Assembly: GCA_035761045.1 (NCBI GenBank)
Contig: DASTRU010000002.1
Location: 1-26,376 of the forward strand
Length of the DNA stretch: 26,376 nucleotides
Origin: DASTRU01 sp035761045
Lineage (GTDB): Bacteria; Pseudomonadota; Gammaproteobacteria; Burkholderiales; Burkholderiaceae_E
Direction of reading: 5' to 3'
A model generated the notes under the pieces. It ran no database searches and was not told the origin of the DNA. It saw only the letters and a list, made by a program, of their open reading frames with translations. Both the position numbers and the translations under genes were made by a program. This document shows positions 7,569 to 15,290 of this stretch, in pieces. Position 1 is the stretch's first letter. Every line of letters starts with the position of its first letter.

Positions 7569-7748
7569 ATGGCTGATAAGAAGATAAAGGTAACACTCGT
7601 GCGTAGCGTCATTGGTACGCGCCAATCGCATCGGGATACGGTGCTTGGATTGGGTTTAAGGCGAATTAGGCAAACGCGCGAACTTGAAGACACACCCGCT
7701 GTGCGCGGCATGATTAACAAAGTCTCGTACTTGCTCAAAGTCGAGTAA
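7569..7748 (+). CDS. rpmD: 50S ribosomal protein L30
   Basis: Translating from the ATG three bases after the rpsE stop gives a 59-residue protein beginning MADKKIKVTLVRSVIGT, with HRDTVLGLGLRRI and the end MINKVSYLLKVE. These match bacterial L30, a small large-subunit protein normally found between rpsE and rplO. The ribosome binding site is weak (GGGAT in the end of rpsE), so translational coupling is likely. Confidence 0.97.
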   Translation: MADKKIKVTLVRSVIGTRQSHRDTVLGLGLRRIRQTRELEDTPAVRGMINKVSYLLKVE

Positions 7749-7758
7749 GGGTCGAACA

Positions 7759-8190
7759 ATGAAACTCAACGATCTTAAGCCGGCTGAGGGAAGTAAGCAC
7801 GCCAAACGTCGCGTTGGTCGCGGTATCGGTTCCGGACTTGGTAAAACCGCGGGTCGTGGCCATAAAGGCCAAAAGTCTCGTTCAGGTGGTTTTCACAAGG
7901 TTGGCTTCGAAGGCGGTCAGATGCCATTGCAGCGTCGTCTGCCAAAGCGGGGTTTTAAGTCTTTGACGAAGCCGTTTAACGCGGAAGTACGCTTGGGCGA
8001 TTTGAATAGCTTGCCTATCGACGAAATCGATGTGTTAGCTCTTAAGCAGGCTGGACTGGTGTCGCAACTTGCCGAGACCGTTAAGGTGATCAAGACAGGC
8101 GATTTGTCGAGAAAAATAACGTTGCGTGGCATTGGGGCGACAGCGGGTGCGAAGGCAGCCATTGAAGCCGCTGGCGGGTCATTAGTTTAA
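7759..8190 (+). CDS. rplO: 50S ribosomal protein L15
   Basis: L15 (143 aa) helps late 50S assembly. The start MKLNDLKPAEGSKHAKRRVG and the Gly-rich basic region GRGIGSGLGKTAGRGHKGQK are diagnostic, with GFEGGQMPLQRRLPKRGF after it. Length is as expected. The gap to secY (55 bases) contains a small hairpin. Confidence 0.98.
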   Translation: MKLNDLKPAEGSKHAKRRVGRGIGSGLGKTAGRGHKGQKSRSGGFHKVGFEGGQMPLQRRLPKRGFKSLTKPFNAEVRLGDLNSLPIDEIDVLALKQAGLVSQLAETVKVIKTGDLSRKITLRGIGATAGAKAAIEAAGGSLV

Positions 8191-8200
8191 AAAGTGGAAT

Positions 8201-8226
8201 GGTCGATATGTTTAAAACAGTCGACC
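8201..8226 (+). other. Small inverted repeat between rplO and secY
   Basis: GGTCGA (8201-8206) and TCGACC (8221-8226) are perfectly complementary around a 14-base loop, eight bases before the secY ribosome binding site (AAGGAA at 8234-8239). It lacks a U-run, so it is not a terminator. It could lower secY translation relative to the ribosomal genes; function not known. Confidence 0.35.
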
Positions 8227-8245
8227 GAAATTAAAGGAACGTTTG

Positions 8246-9556
8246 GTGGCAACAGCTTCTGCGGCACAGAAAGGGCGGTTTGGCGATTTAAAGCGCCGAA
8301 TCGTCTTCCTGTTGCTGGCGCTGGTGGTCTATCGGATCGGTGCGCACATTCCAGTGCCTGGAATTGATCCTGTTCAGATTCAGCAGTTGTTCGGCAAGGG
8401 CGGCATCCTAGACATGTTCAACATGTTTTCGGGTGGTGCTTTGTCGCGCTTTACCGTTTTCGCGCTAGGAATCATGCCGTACATTTCGGCGTCGATCATC
8501 ATGCAGCTTGCTACCGTCATCTCTCCTCAGCTTGAAAACATCAAGAAAGAGGGGGAAGCAGGGCGCCGCAAAATTACGAAATACACGCGCTATTTCACAG
8601 TGTTGCTCGCGCTGTTTCAAGCGCTCGGTATTTCAATCGCGCTTGAATCTCAGCAAGGGCTGGTGCTTGACCCAGGGCTAATGTTTCGGTTCACGACAGT
8701 GGTTTCGTTGGTCACCGGAACAATGTTTTTAATGTGGTTGGGCGAGCAAATCACGGAGCGTGGCTTAGGGAACGGTATTTCAATCATCATCTTTGCGGGG
8801 ATTGCAGCGGGTTTACCCAATGCGTTAGTCAGTTCTTTCGATTTGGTCCGTAACGGTTCGGTGGGGCCAATTGCTGCAATCCTTATCGTAGCTCTCATCG
8901 TGTTAGTGACGATGTTTGTCGTGTTCGTGGAGCGTGGTCAGCGAAAGATCGTAGTCAACTATGCGAAGCGCCAAGTTGGCAATCGTGTGTATGGTGGTCA
9001 GAGCTCTCACTTACCGCTTAAGTTGAATATGGCGGGGGTAATCCCGCCGATTTTCGCGTCGTCCATTATTTTGTTTCCCGCGACGATTACGAGCTGGTTT
9101 AGTTCGGGTGAGTCGATGCGTTGGTTGCGAGACATCGCCTCAACATTGACGCCGGGGCAGCCAATTTATGTATTGTTGTATGCGGTTGCCATCGTATTTT
9201 TCTGCTTCTTTTACACGGCGCTCGTATTTAATAGTAGAGAAACCGCGGACAACTTGAAGAAGTCCGGTGCTTTTGTTCCGGGAATTCGGCCTGGCGATCA
9301 GACCGCCCGCTATATCGACAAGATTTTGATGCGTCTCACGTTGGCAGGGGCGGTCTACATAACCGCCGTATGCTTGCTGCCTGAGTTTTTGATTCTCTGG
9401 AAAAACGTACCGTTCTATTTTGGCGGAACGTCGTTGCTCATTATCGTCGTCGTCACCATGGACTTCATGTCGCAGGTGCAGGCTTACGTGATGTCTCATC
9501 AGTACGAGAGCTTGCTCAAGAAGTCGAACTTTAAGGGTGGTTTGCCAATGCGCTGA
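8246..9556 (+). CDS. secY: Protein translocase subunit SecY
   Basis: SecY (436 aa) forms the protein-conducting channel of the inner membrane with SecE and SecG. The sequence has ten predicted membrane helices; the first follows FGDLKRRIVFLL, and RIGAHIPVPGIDP, GIMPYISASIIMQL and TKYTRYFTVLLA are family signatures. The C-terminal cytoplasmic loops include NLKKSGAFVPGIRPG. The frame offers TTG at 8243 and GTG at 8246; GTG is chosen because AAGGAA lies at a better distance and homologues start with Met-Ala. SecY is normally the last or near-last spc gene, and infA follows. Confidence 0.97.
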   Translation: MATASAAQKGRFGDLKRRIVFLLLALVVYRIGAHIPVPGIDPVQIQQLFGKGGILDMFNMFSGGALSRFTVFALGIMPYISASIIMQLATVISPQLENIKKEGEAGRRKITKYTRYFTVLLALFQALGISIALESQQGLVLDPGLMFRFTTVVSLVTGTMFLMWLGEQITERGLGNGISIIIFAGIAAGLPNALVSSFDLVRNGSVGPIAAILIVALIVLVTMFVVFVERGQRKIVVNYAKRQVGNRVYGGQSSHLPLKLNMAGVIPPIFASSIILFPATITSWFSSGESMRWLRDIASTLTPGQPIYVLLYAVAIVFFCFFYTALVFNSRETADNLKKSGAFVPGIRPGDQTARYIDKILMRLTLAGAVYITAVCLLPEFLILWKNVPFYFGGTSLLIIVVVTMDFMSQVQAYVMSHQYESLLKKSNFKGGLPMR

Positions 9557-9582
9557 AGAGCGCAGGACGCATAGAAAAGAAC

Positions 9583-9801
9583 ATGGCGAAAGACGATTCC
9601 ATTCAGATGCAGGGCGAGGTGCTTGAAAACCTTCCCAATGCGATGTTTCGCGTCAAGCTCGAAAATGGGCACGTCGTGCTAGGTCATATATCCGGAAAAA
9701 TGCGCATGCATTACATCCGGATATTGCCGGGCGACAAGGTGACAGTCGAAATGACCCCATATGACTTATCGCGAGCACGAATCGTGTTCCGCGCGAAGTA
9801 A
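9583..9801 (+). CDS. infA: Translation initiation factor IF-1
   Basis: IF-1 (72 aa) binds the A site of the 30S subunit and helps IF-2 and IF-3 in initiation. The S1-type OB fold is seen in MQGEVLENLPNAMFRVKLEN and ISGKMRMHYIRILPGDKV. Length matches the family exactly. Its place between secY and rpmJ, with no map or adk, is typical of betaproteobacteria. The ribosome binding site is weak (AAAAGAA). Confidence 0.98.
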   Translation: MAKDDSIQMQGEVLENLPNAMFRVKLENGHVVLGHISGKMRMHYIRILPGDKVTVEMTPYDLSRARIVFRAK

Positions 9802-9828
9802 TTAGTATTTAAGAACTAGGAGCCCCTC

Positions 9829-9942
9829 ATGAAAGTGCTCGCGTCCGTGAAGCGGCTCTGCCGCAATTGCAAGATCATCAAACGTAACGGTGTTGTGCGT
9901 GTCATCTGTGTTGATCCGCGACACAAACAGCGTCAGGGCTGA
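9829..9942 (+). CDS. rpmJ: 50S ribosomal protein L36, zinc-binding type
   Basis: The ATG at 9829 opens a 37-residue frame, MKVLASVKRLCRNC and onward, ending DPRHKQRQG. Cys11, Cys14, Cys27 and His32 form the zinc ribbon of the C+ form of L36, which stabilises 23S rRNA folding. An AGGAG motif lies at 9818-9822. The position before rpsM is standard. Confidence 0.97.
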   Translation: MKVLASVKRLCRNCKIIKRNGVVRVICVDPRHKQRQG

Positions 9943-9973
9943 TTGACCCTGTTAGTCCCGAAGGAAACGAACC

Positions 9974-10339
9974 ATGGCACGTATTGCCGGCGTCAATATC
10001 CCAAATCATCAGCACACCGAAGTTGGCCTGACCGCGATTTACGGTATCGGGCGTCAACGCGCACGCGACATCTGCACTGCGGCGGGCGTCCCCTTGTCGA
10101 AAAAGGTTAAAGACCTTTCCGACGCGGAGCTTGAAAAGCTGCGTGACGAGATCGGTAAGTTCACAGTTGAAGGCGATCTACGTCGTGAGATCTCGATTTC
10201 AATCAAGCGCTTGATGGATCTCGGTTGTTATCGCGGCGTGAGGCATAAGCGTGGCCTGCCCGTCCGTGGTCAACGTACGCGCACGAATGCACGTACGCGT
10301 AAAGGACCGAAGAAGGCTCCGCAGTCGCTTAAGAAGTGA
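9974..10339 (+). CDS. rpsM: 30S ribosomal protein S13
   Basis: S13 (121 aa) is a head protein of the 30S subunit contacting P-site tRNA and forming intersubunit bridges. It starts MARIAGVNIPNHQHTEVGLT, has GIGRQRARDIC, and ends with the basic RGQRTRTNARTRKGPKK tail. A GAAGGA site precedes the ATG. First gene of the alpha operon. Confidence 0.98.
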   Translation: MARIAGVNIPNHQHTEVGLTAIYGIGRQRARDICTAAGVPLSKKVKDLSDAELEKLRDEIGKFTVEGDLRREISISIKRLMDLGCYRGVRHKRGLPVRGQRTRTNARTRKGPKKAPQSLKK

Positions 10340-10359
10340 TTATTTGAAGGACATTAGGA

Positions 10360-10767
10360 ATGGCGAAAGCTCCCACTGCGCAGGCCGCATCGCAGCGCGT
10401 ACGTAAAAAAGTCCGTAAGAATGTCGCGGACGGTATTGCGCATGTGCATGCATCGTTTAACAACACGATCATCACGATCACTGATCGTCAAGGTAACGCT
10501 CTTTCTTGGGCGACCTCTGGGGGTCAGGGGTTTAAAGGATCTCGCAAGTCAACTCCGTTTGCCGCCCAGGTGGCAGCGGAGGCGGCTGGTCGAGTCGCGA
10601 TGGAATGCGGAATTAAAAACCTTGAGGTTCGTATCAAGGGTCCAGGCCCTGGACGCGAGTCGGCGGTTCGCGCGCTAAATGCGCTCGGCATCAAGATCAC
10701 GCTGATCGCCGACATCACGCCCGTACCTCATAACGGTTGCCGGCCCCCTAAGCGGCGTCGGATCTAA
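10360..10767 (+). CDS. rpsK: 30S ribosomal protein S11
   Basis: S11 (135 aa) lies on the 30S platform near the E site. Family segments are GIAHVHASFNNTIITITDRQ, SGGQGFKGSRKSTPFAAQ and the end DITPVPHNGCRPPKRRRI. AAGGA is found upstream. A 162-bp gap with a hairpin separates it from rpsD, where E. coli has nearly contiguous genes. Confidence 0.98.
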   Translation: MAKAPTAQAASQRVRKKVRKNVADGIAHVHASFNNTIITITDRQGNALSWATSGGQGFKGSRKSTPFAAQVAAEAAGRVAMECGIKNLEVRIKGPGPGRESAVRALNALGIKITLIADITPVPHNGCRPPKRRRI

Positions 10768-10801
10768 CGGGTTGTAAGAAACTTGTTTTATCGGTGAAGT
10801 T

Positions 10802-10836
10802 AAGGGCGCGGCGTCGTGAATTGAGCGCGCCCTTTT
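10802..10836 (+). terminator. Terminator-like hairpin between rpsK and rpsD
   Basis: AAGGGCGCG (10802-10810) pairs perfectly with CGCGCCCTT (10826-10834) around a 15-base loop, and the right arm runs into TTTT. The stem is GC-rich but the U-run is short, so it may act as a partial terminator or attenuator inside the alpha operon. The rest of the gap to rpsD holds only a GTACA/TGTAC inverted repeat (10884-10900); no convincing promoter was found. Confidence 0.5.
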
Positions 10837-10929
10837 CATTGCTCGGTGCTCTTAAAACCAAGAACCGGCCGAGCTGACACGGAGTACATATGGTGTGTAC
10901 AGCCGTGAATACTTGAATAAGGATGAGAC

Positions 10930-11553
10930 GTGGCACGTTATATCGGACCTAAATGCAAGCTCTCGCGCCGCGAGGGAACGGATTTATTTTTGAAGTCGGC
11001 GCGCCGGTCGCTCGACTCCAAGTGCAAGCTCGACAGCAAGCCTGGCCAACACGGCCGTGTCTCGGGCATGCGTACTTCAGATTTTGGCAAGCAATTGCGC
11101 GAAAAGCAGAAAGTGAAGCGGATGTATGGCGTGCTTGAGCGCCAGTTCCGTCGTTACTTCGAAGAGGCCGAGCGTCGCAAGGGCAACACCGGTGAAACAT
11201 TAATCGCCATGCTTGAATGCCGGCTCGATAACGTCGTCTATCGCATGGGATTTGGCTCTACTCGTGCGGAAGCGCGTCAACTTGTGAGCCATTGCGCGAT
11301 CACGGTTAATGGCCGCACCGTCAATATTCCTTCGATGCAAGTGAAGCCGGGCGACGTGGTGAGCTTGCGTGAGAAGGCGAAGAAGCAAGCTCGTATTCAA
11401 GAAGCGTTGACGCTTGCCGAAACCAATGGTTTTCCGAGCTGGGTCTCCGTGGACAAGAATAAGTTTGAAGGCACTTACAAGACCGTGCCTGACCGTTCGG
11501 AAGTTGCGCAAGACATCAACGAGTCGCTCATCGTTGAGTTGTACTCGCGCTAA
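10930..11553 (+). CDS. rpsD: 30S ribosomal protein S4
   Basis: S4 (207 aa) is a primary 16S rRNA assembly protein and in E. coli the repressor of the alpha operon. It starts at GTG with an AAGGA site six bases upstream and reads MARYIGPKCKLSRREGTDLF. The S4 RNA-binding domain spans roughly residues 97-160 (CRLDNVVYRMGFGSTRAEAR, then AITVNGRTVNIPS). It lacks zinc-binding cysteine pairs at the N-terminus. It follows a leader of 162 bases with a hairpin, so control at this point is plausible. Confidence 0.98.
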   Translation: MARYIGPKCKLSRREGTDLFLKSARRSLDSKCKLDSKPGQHGRVSGMRTSDFGKQLREKQKVKRMYGVLERQFRRYFEEAERRKGNTGETLIAMLECRLDNVVYRMGFGSTRAEARQLVSHCAITVNGRTVNIPSMQVKPGDVVSLREKAKKQARIQEALTLAETNGFPSWVSVDKNKFEGTYKTVPDRSEVAQDINESLIVELYSR

Positions 11554-11569
11554 TTTTTAGTCGTTTACC

Positions 11570-11585
11570 GGGACTTAGACGTCCC
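11570..11585 (+). other. Short hairpin in the rpsD-rpoA gap
   Basis: The 121-bp gap between rpsD and rpoA contains GGGAC (11570-11574) and GTCCC (11581-11585) around a six-base loop, with no U-run after it. Just before rpoA lies a good ribosome binding site, AGAAAGGAAAG. No convincing promoter is seen, so rpoA is probably read from upstream. Confidence 0.3.
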
Positions 11586-11674
11586 ATCCCTGCTGCCCTT
11601 GCATCCTGGATCTCGAGGCGGCATTCAGCCTTATCGGTGTAACGAACCGAGGGTATTGAAGAAAGGAAAGTTCA

Positions 11675-12649
11675 ATGCAAACCGCATTTTTAAAGCCGAA
11701 GGCGATCGAAGTCGAAGCCGCCGGAGCCAATTCAGCGAAAGTCGTGATGGAGCCGTTTGAACGCGGCTACGGTCACACCCTGGGCAATGCGTTGCGCCGT
11801 GTGTTGTTGTCATCGATGGTGGGTTTTGCGCCTACCGAAGTATCGATCGCTGGCGTAGTGCATGAATATTCGACGATCGATGGCATGCAGGAAGACGTGG
11901 TTGACTTGTTGCTCAACCTTAAGGGTGTGACGTTCAAACTGCACAATCGCGACGAAGCGATCGTGACGATTAAGAAAGATCAGCCGGGTCCAGTCACCGC
12001 CGCCGACATCGATGTTTCGCATGATGTTGAAATCATCAATCCTGATCACGTCATCGCTCATTTAAATGTGGGTGGCAAGCTCGACATGCAGATCAAGGTC
12101 GAGAAGGGCCGTGGTTACGTTCCAGGAAACGTGCGTAACTTCGCCGATGAGCACAAGCAAATTGGTCGCATCGTGCTCGATGCGTCGTTCTCGCCGGTAC
12201 GCAAGGTTGCCTACACTGTGGAGTCGGCGCGCGTGGAGCAACGTACCGATCTCGACAAGCTAGTGATGCATATCGAGACCAACGGCGTCATCACGCCGGA
12301 AGAAGCGATCCGTCAATCGGCGCGTATTTTGGTTGAGCAACTGTCTGTGTTTGCTTCGCTTGAAGGCATCCCAGAGTTGTCGGATAGCCCAGTGCGCGCA
12401 CCGACGATCGATCCGTTGTTGCTACGTCCGGTCGACGATTTGGAGTTGACGGTGCGCTCGGCCAACTGTTTGAAGGCCGAGAACATTTATTACATCGGTG
12501 ACTTGATTCAACGTACCGAAAACGAGTTGCTGAAGACGCCGAATCTGGGTCGCAAGTCGTTGAACGAAATCAAGGAAGTGTTGGCGTCGCGTGGTCTGTC
12601 GCTCGGCATGAAGATCGACAGCTGGCCGCCAGTGGGTTTAGAGAAGTAA
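11675..12649 (+). CDS. rpoA: RNA polymerase alpha subunit
   Basis: Alpha (324 aa) dimerises to nucleate RNA polymerase and contacts UP elements and activators. The N-terminal domain has ERGYGHTLGNALRRVLLSSM (residues 29-48). The C-terminal domain starts near residue 250; R261, N264, C265 and K294 correspond to R265, N268, C269 and K298 of E. coli, the DNA- and activator-contacting residues. The end reads KIDSWPPVGLEK. AAAGGAAAG lies before the ATG. Length is normal. Confidence 0.98.
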   Translation: MQTAFLKPKAIEVEAAGANSAKVVMEPFERGYGHTLGNALRRVLLSSMVGFAPTEVSIAGVVHEYSTIDGMQEDVVDLLLNLKGVTFKLHNRDEAIVTIKKDQPGPVTAADIDVSHDVEIINPDHVIAHLNVGGKLDMQIKVEKGRGYVPGNVRNFADEHKQIGRIVLDASFSPVRKVAYTVESARVEQRTDLDKLVMHIETNGVITPEEAIRQSARILVEQLSVFASLEGIPELSDSPVRAPTIDPLLLRPVDDLELTVRSANCLKAENIYYIGDLIQRTENELLKTPNLGRKSLNEIKEVLASRGLSLGMKIDSWPPVGLEK

Positions 12650-12658
12650 GCAGTCGGG

Positions 12659-12672
12659 AGCGCGAAAGCGCT
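12659..12672 (+). other. GAAA-tetraloop hairpin after rpoA
   Basis: AGCGC (12659-12663) and GCGCT (12668-12672) enclose a GAAA tetraloop, ten bases after the rpoA stop. The following GTTTATTG is only weakly U-rich, so this may stabilise the upstream mRNA or mark an RNA end rather than terminate efficiently. Confidence 0.35.
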
Positions 12673-12713
12673 GTTTATTGAAGATAAAGAGGTGGGTGAA
12701 CTTTGAGGACTCA

Positions 12714-12771
12714 TCGTCCCGGTGCCCGCCGACAACACGAGCCCACGCGCGAGAGCACCTACGTGGGACGA
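12714..12771 (+). promoter_or_regulatory. Long bulged stem in the rplQ leader
   Basis: TCGTCCC (12714-12720) pairs with GGGACGA (12765-12771), and the adjacent GGTGC (12721-12725) pairs with GCACC (12755-12759), giving a 12-bp stem with a five-base bulge on one side. It ends only three bases before the rplQ ribosome binding site AAAGGA (12775-12780), so folding could influence ribosome access. Possible autoregulation by L17 is inference. Confidence 0.4.
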
Positions 12772-12787
12772 CTTAAAGGAAATCATC

Positions 12788-13186
12788 ATGCGTCATGGAC
12801 ACGGTTTACGTAAGCTCAACCGCACCTCAAGTCATCGCCTTGCGATGTTTCGCAACATGGCGAATTCGCTGATCGCTCACGAAGCCATCAAAACGACGCT
12901 GCCGAAAGCGAAGGATTTGCGCAAGTTCGTCGAGCCGCTTATCACGCTGGGCAAAAAGCCGTCGTTGGCTAATCGCCGTCTCGCGTTTGACCGTCTGCGT
13001 GATCGTGATTCCGTCGTTAAGATTTTCAACGAGTTGGGTCCGCGCTATGCCAGCCGCCCGGGCGGATATCTGCGAATTTTGAAAATGGGTTTTCGCGTGG
13101 GCGACAACGCGCCGATGGCTTATATCGAGCTGGTGGACCGCCCCGGACCCGTGGCCGAGCAGCCGTCCGAAGGCGACGAGGCTTAA
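12788..13186 (+). CDS. rplQ: 50S ribosomal protein L17
   Basis: L17 (132 aa) lies at the tunnel exit region of the large subunit. It starts MRHGHGLRKLNRTSSHRLAM and includes RNMANSLIAHEAIKTTLPKA; the end (residues ~118-132) is an acidic tail. The frame is open further upstream, but AAAGGA eight bases before this ATG and the family start MRH fix it. Last gene of the ribosomal block; an intrinsic terminator follows. Confidence 0.98.
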   Translation: MRHGHGLRKLNRTSSHRLAMFRNMANSLIAHEAIKTTLPKAKDLRKFVEPLITLGKKPSLANRRLAFDRLRDRDSVVKIFNELGPRYASRPGGYLRILKMGFRVGDNAPMAYIELVDRPGPVAEQPSEGDEA

Positions 13187-13227
13187 TGGAACACCTGCGG
13201 CTATCGCGGGTCTTAGGTGTGTTGCAT

Positions 13228-13254
13228 AAAGCCGGGTTCGCCCGGCTTTTCTTC
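13228..13254 (+). terminator. Intrinsic terminator after rplQ
   Basis: AAAGCCGGG (13228-13236) and CCCGGCTTT (13241-13249) form a perfect nine-base stem closed by a TTCG tetraloop and followed by T-rich TTCTTCATTT. This is a textbook rho-independent terminator at the end of the alpha operon. A weaker inverted repeat, ACACCT (13191-13196) and AGGTGT (13215-13220), lies between it and the rplQ stop. Confidence 0.9.
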
Positions 13255-13268
13255 ATTTAGGGGGATCG

Positions 13269-14372
13269 ATGCTTCGCACGCTCGACATCTTGCGGCCTGA
13301 TAACAGCGGCCAATGCGCCACCACGCAAAGTGCGTGGGCACGTGTCCCGGAGTCGCCTACGCCCGAACGGCGCGCCGAGCTCAAATCGCGCATCAAGCAT
13401 TTGTTGGCGCAGCAAGGCGCGGTGCTCGTCGCGCATTACTACGTCGATCCCGATTTGCAGGACCTCGCCGACGAGACGGGAGGATGCGTTTCGGATTCTC
13501 TTGAGATGGCGCGCTTCGGACGTGACCATGACGCGAAAACCTTGGTTGTTGCCGGGGTGCGCTTCATGGGCGAAACAGCGAAGATTTTGAGCCCGAATAA
13601 GCGCGTGTTGATGCCCGATCTCGATGCCACATGCTCGCTTGATTTAGGCTGTCCTCCCGAAGCGTTCGCCGAGTTTTGCGATGCGCATCCCGACCGTGAA
13701 GTCGTGGTGTATGCGAACACCAGCGCCGCGGTGAAAGCACGTGCGGATTGGATGGTGACGTCGAGCATCGCCTTGCGCATCGTTGGGCATTTGCATTCGC
13801 AAGGTCGGAAAATTCTGTGGGCGCCGGATAAGCATTTAGGTCGCTGGGTGCAAGAACAAACCGGCGCCGACATGCTGATGTGGAACGGCGCCTGCATCGT
13901 GCACGACGAGTTCAAGGGACTGGAGCTAGAGCTTCTCAAGCGTGAGCACCCGAACGCGAAGGTGCTCGCGCACCCCGAATCGCCAGAAGCCGTTCTCGCG
14001 CTCGCGGACGTGATTGGCTCGACCTCCCAAATGATTACCGCCGCGCGTTCGCTCGATGCCCGCGAGTTCATCGTCGCGACCGACAATGGCTTGCTGCACA
14101 AGATGCGACAAGCCGCGCCCGATCGCGTGTTTATTGAAGCGCCCACGGCTGGCAAATCAGCGACGTGCAAGAGTTGCGCGCATTGCCCGTGGATGGCGAT
14201 GAACGGTTTGGAAAACCTCGCACGCGTGCTTGAGACCGGCGCGAACGAGATTCAAGTGGACGCGGAAATTGGCCGCCGCGCGCGCGTGTGCATCGACCGT
14301 ATGCTCGACTTCGCCGCTCGCGAGAAGGCCGCGTTGAATACGCCGTGGCAACAAGGCGCGGGACCGGCATGA
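13269..14372 (+). CDS. nadA: Quinolinate synthase NadA
   Basis: NadA (367 aa) condenses iminoaspartate with dihydroxyacetone phosphate to quinolinate, the second step of de novo NAD synthesis, using an oxygen-sensitive [4Fe-4S] cluster. The three ligands by match to E. coli Cys113, Cys200 and Cys297 are C122 (in CSLDLGC), C209 (GACIVHDEF) and C306 (CKSCAHCPWMAMN). YANTSAAVKARADWMVTSS and STSQMITAA are other signatures. The N-terminus is ~15 residues longer than in E. coli. It starts 14 bases after the terminator with a G-rich ribosome binding site, so its promoter must overlap the rplQ end or lie further up. nadB is not in the window. Confidence 0.96.
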   Translation: MLRTLDILRPDNSGQCATTQSAWARVPESPTPERRAELKSRIKHLLAQQGAVLVAHYYVDPDLQDLADETGGCVSDSLEMARFGRDHDAKTLVVAGVRFMGETAKILSPNKRVLMPDLDATCSLDLGCPPEAFAEFCDAHPDREVVVYANTSAAVKARADWMVTSSIALRIVGHLHSQGRKILWAPDKHLGRWVQEQTGADMLMWNGACIVHDEFKGLELELLKREHPNAKVLAHPESPEAVLALADVIGSTSQMITAARSLDAREFIVATDNGLLHKMRQAAPDRVFIEAPTAGKSATCKSCAHCPWMAMNGLENLARVLETGANEIQVDAEIGRRARVCIDRMLDFAAREKAALNTPWQQGAGPA

Positions 14373-15271
14373 GCGCGAACCGAATGACCGAAAGCGACGA
14401 TGCAACACATCCATCGATCGCGAAATTCGAATCCGAGATTCCCGGGTTATCGAAAGCACTTACCGCGAACGTTGCCACCGCTTTGAGCGAAGACGTGGGC
14501 ACCTGTGACTGGACCGCGCAACTCATCGCGCCGACCAAACGCGTGCAAGCGCGGGTATTGGTCCGCGAGGCGGCCGTGCTGTGCGGCGCGCCCTGGTTCG
14601 AGCGCGTGGTGCAAACGCTTGATCCAAGCGCGCGTATCGCGTGGCACCACGGCGAGGGCGACCCACTTAACGCCAACGCCACGGTATGCACCATCGATGC
14701 GCAAGCGCGCGCTTTGATGACCGGCGAACGCAGCGCGCTTAACTTTCTGCAATTGCTTTCCGCTGTCGCGACACGAACGCGTGAATACGTCGATGCCATC
14801 GCGGGTACGCACGCCGCCATTCTTGATACCCGTAAAACCGTGCCGGGCTTAAGACTCGCGCAGAAATACGCCGTGCGGATTGGCGGGGGGCAAAACCAGC
14901 GGCTGGCCTTGTATGACGGCATCTTGATCAAGGAAAACCATATCGCGGCCGCAGGTGGCGTCGCGGCCGCGCTTCTCGCCGCACAAGCGTTGCGCGCGAA
15001 CGTGCCGATTCAAATCGAGGTCGAAACGCTGGCGCAATTGGAAGAAGCGTTGGAGGCGGGCGCGCAATCCATCCTGCTCGATAATTTCGATCTCGCGGCG
15101 ATGCGGGAGGCCGTGCGCATCAATGCGCGGCGTGCGTTGCTTGAAGCCTCCGGCGGTATTCACCTAGCCACCGTGCGCGCAATCGCCGAGACGGGGGTCG
15201 ATCGAATCTCGATCGGTGGCTTGACGAAGGACATTCGCGCGACGGATTACTCCTTGCGAGTTCAGGCGTAA
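14369..15271 (+). CDS. nadC: Nicotinate-nucleotide pyrophosphorylase (carboxylating) NadC
   Basis: NadC (300 aa) converts quinolinate and PRPP to nicotinate mononucleotide and CO2, the step after NadA. Seen are ERSALNFLQ (120-128), DTRKTVPGLR (153-162), KYAVRIGGGQNQR (166-178), the lysine of IKENHI (187-192), the EVE motif (217-219) and SIGGLT (281-286), all family landmarks. The ATG overlaps the nadA stop (ATGA), so the two are coupled. The frame is open upstream inside nadA but homology and the overlap support this start. Confidence 0.96.
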   Translation: MSANRMTESDDATHPSIAKFESEIPGLSKALTANVATALSEDVGTCDWTAQLIAPTKRVQARVLVREAAVLCGAPWFERVVQTLDPSARIAWHHGEGDPLNANATVCTIDAQARALMTGERSALNFLQLLSAVATRTREYVDAIAGTHAAILDTRKTVPGLRLAQKYAVRIGGGQNQRLALYDGILIKENHIAAAGGVAAALLAAQALRANVPIQIEVETLAQLEEALEAGAQSILLDNFDLAAMREAVRINARRALLEASGGIHLATVRAIAETGVDRISIGGLTKDIRATDYSLRVQA

Positions 15272-15290
15272 CCAGTCGTTGGAGATTGCG

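Noticed and set aside
12722..12787. Upstream in-frame extension of rplQ
   Set aside because: It covers the leader stem and the ribosome binding site; L17 proteins start at MRHGHGLRKL.
13439..14170. Minus-strand open frame of 243 codons across nadA
   Set aside because: Shadow of nadA: no ribosome binding site or recognisable family, and the plus strand has all NadA cluster cysteines.
14288..14368. Upstream extension of the nadC frame inside nadA
   Set aside because: Overlaps the NadA C-terminus; the ATGA overlap at 14369 gives a normal NadC length.
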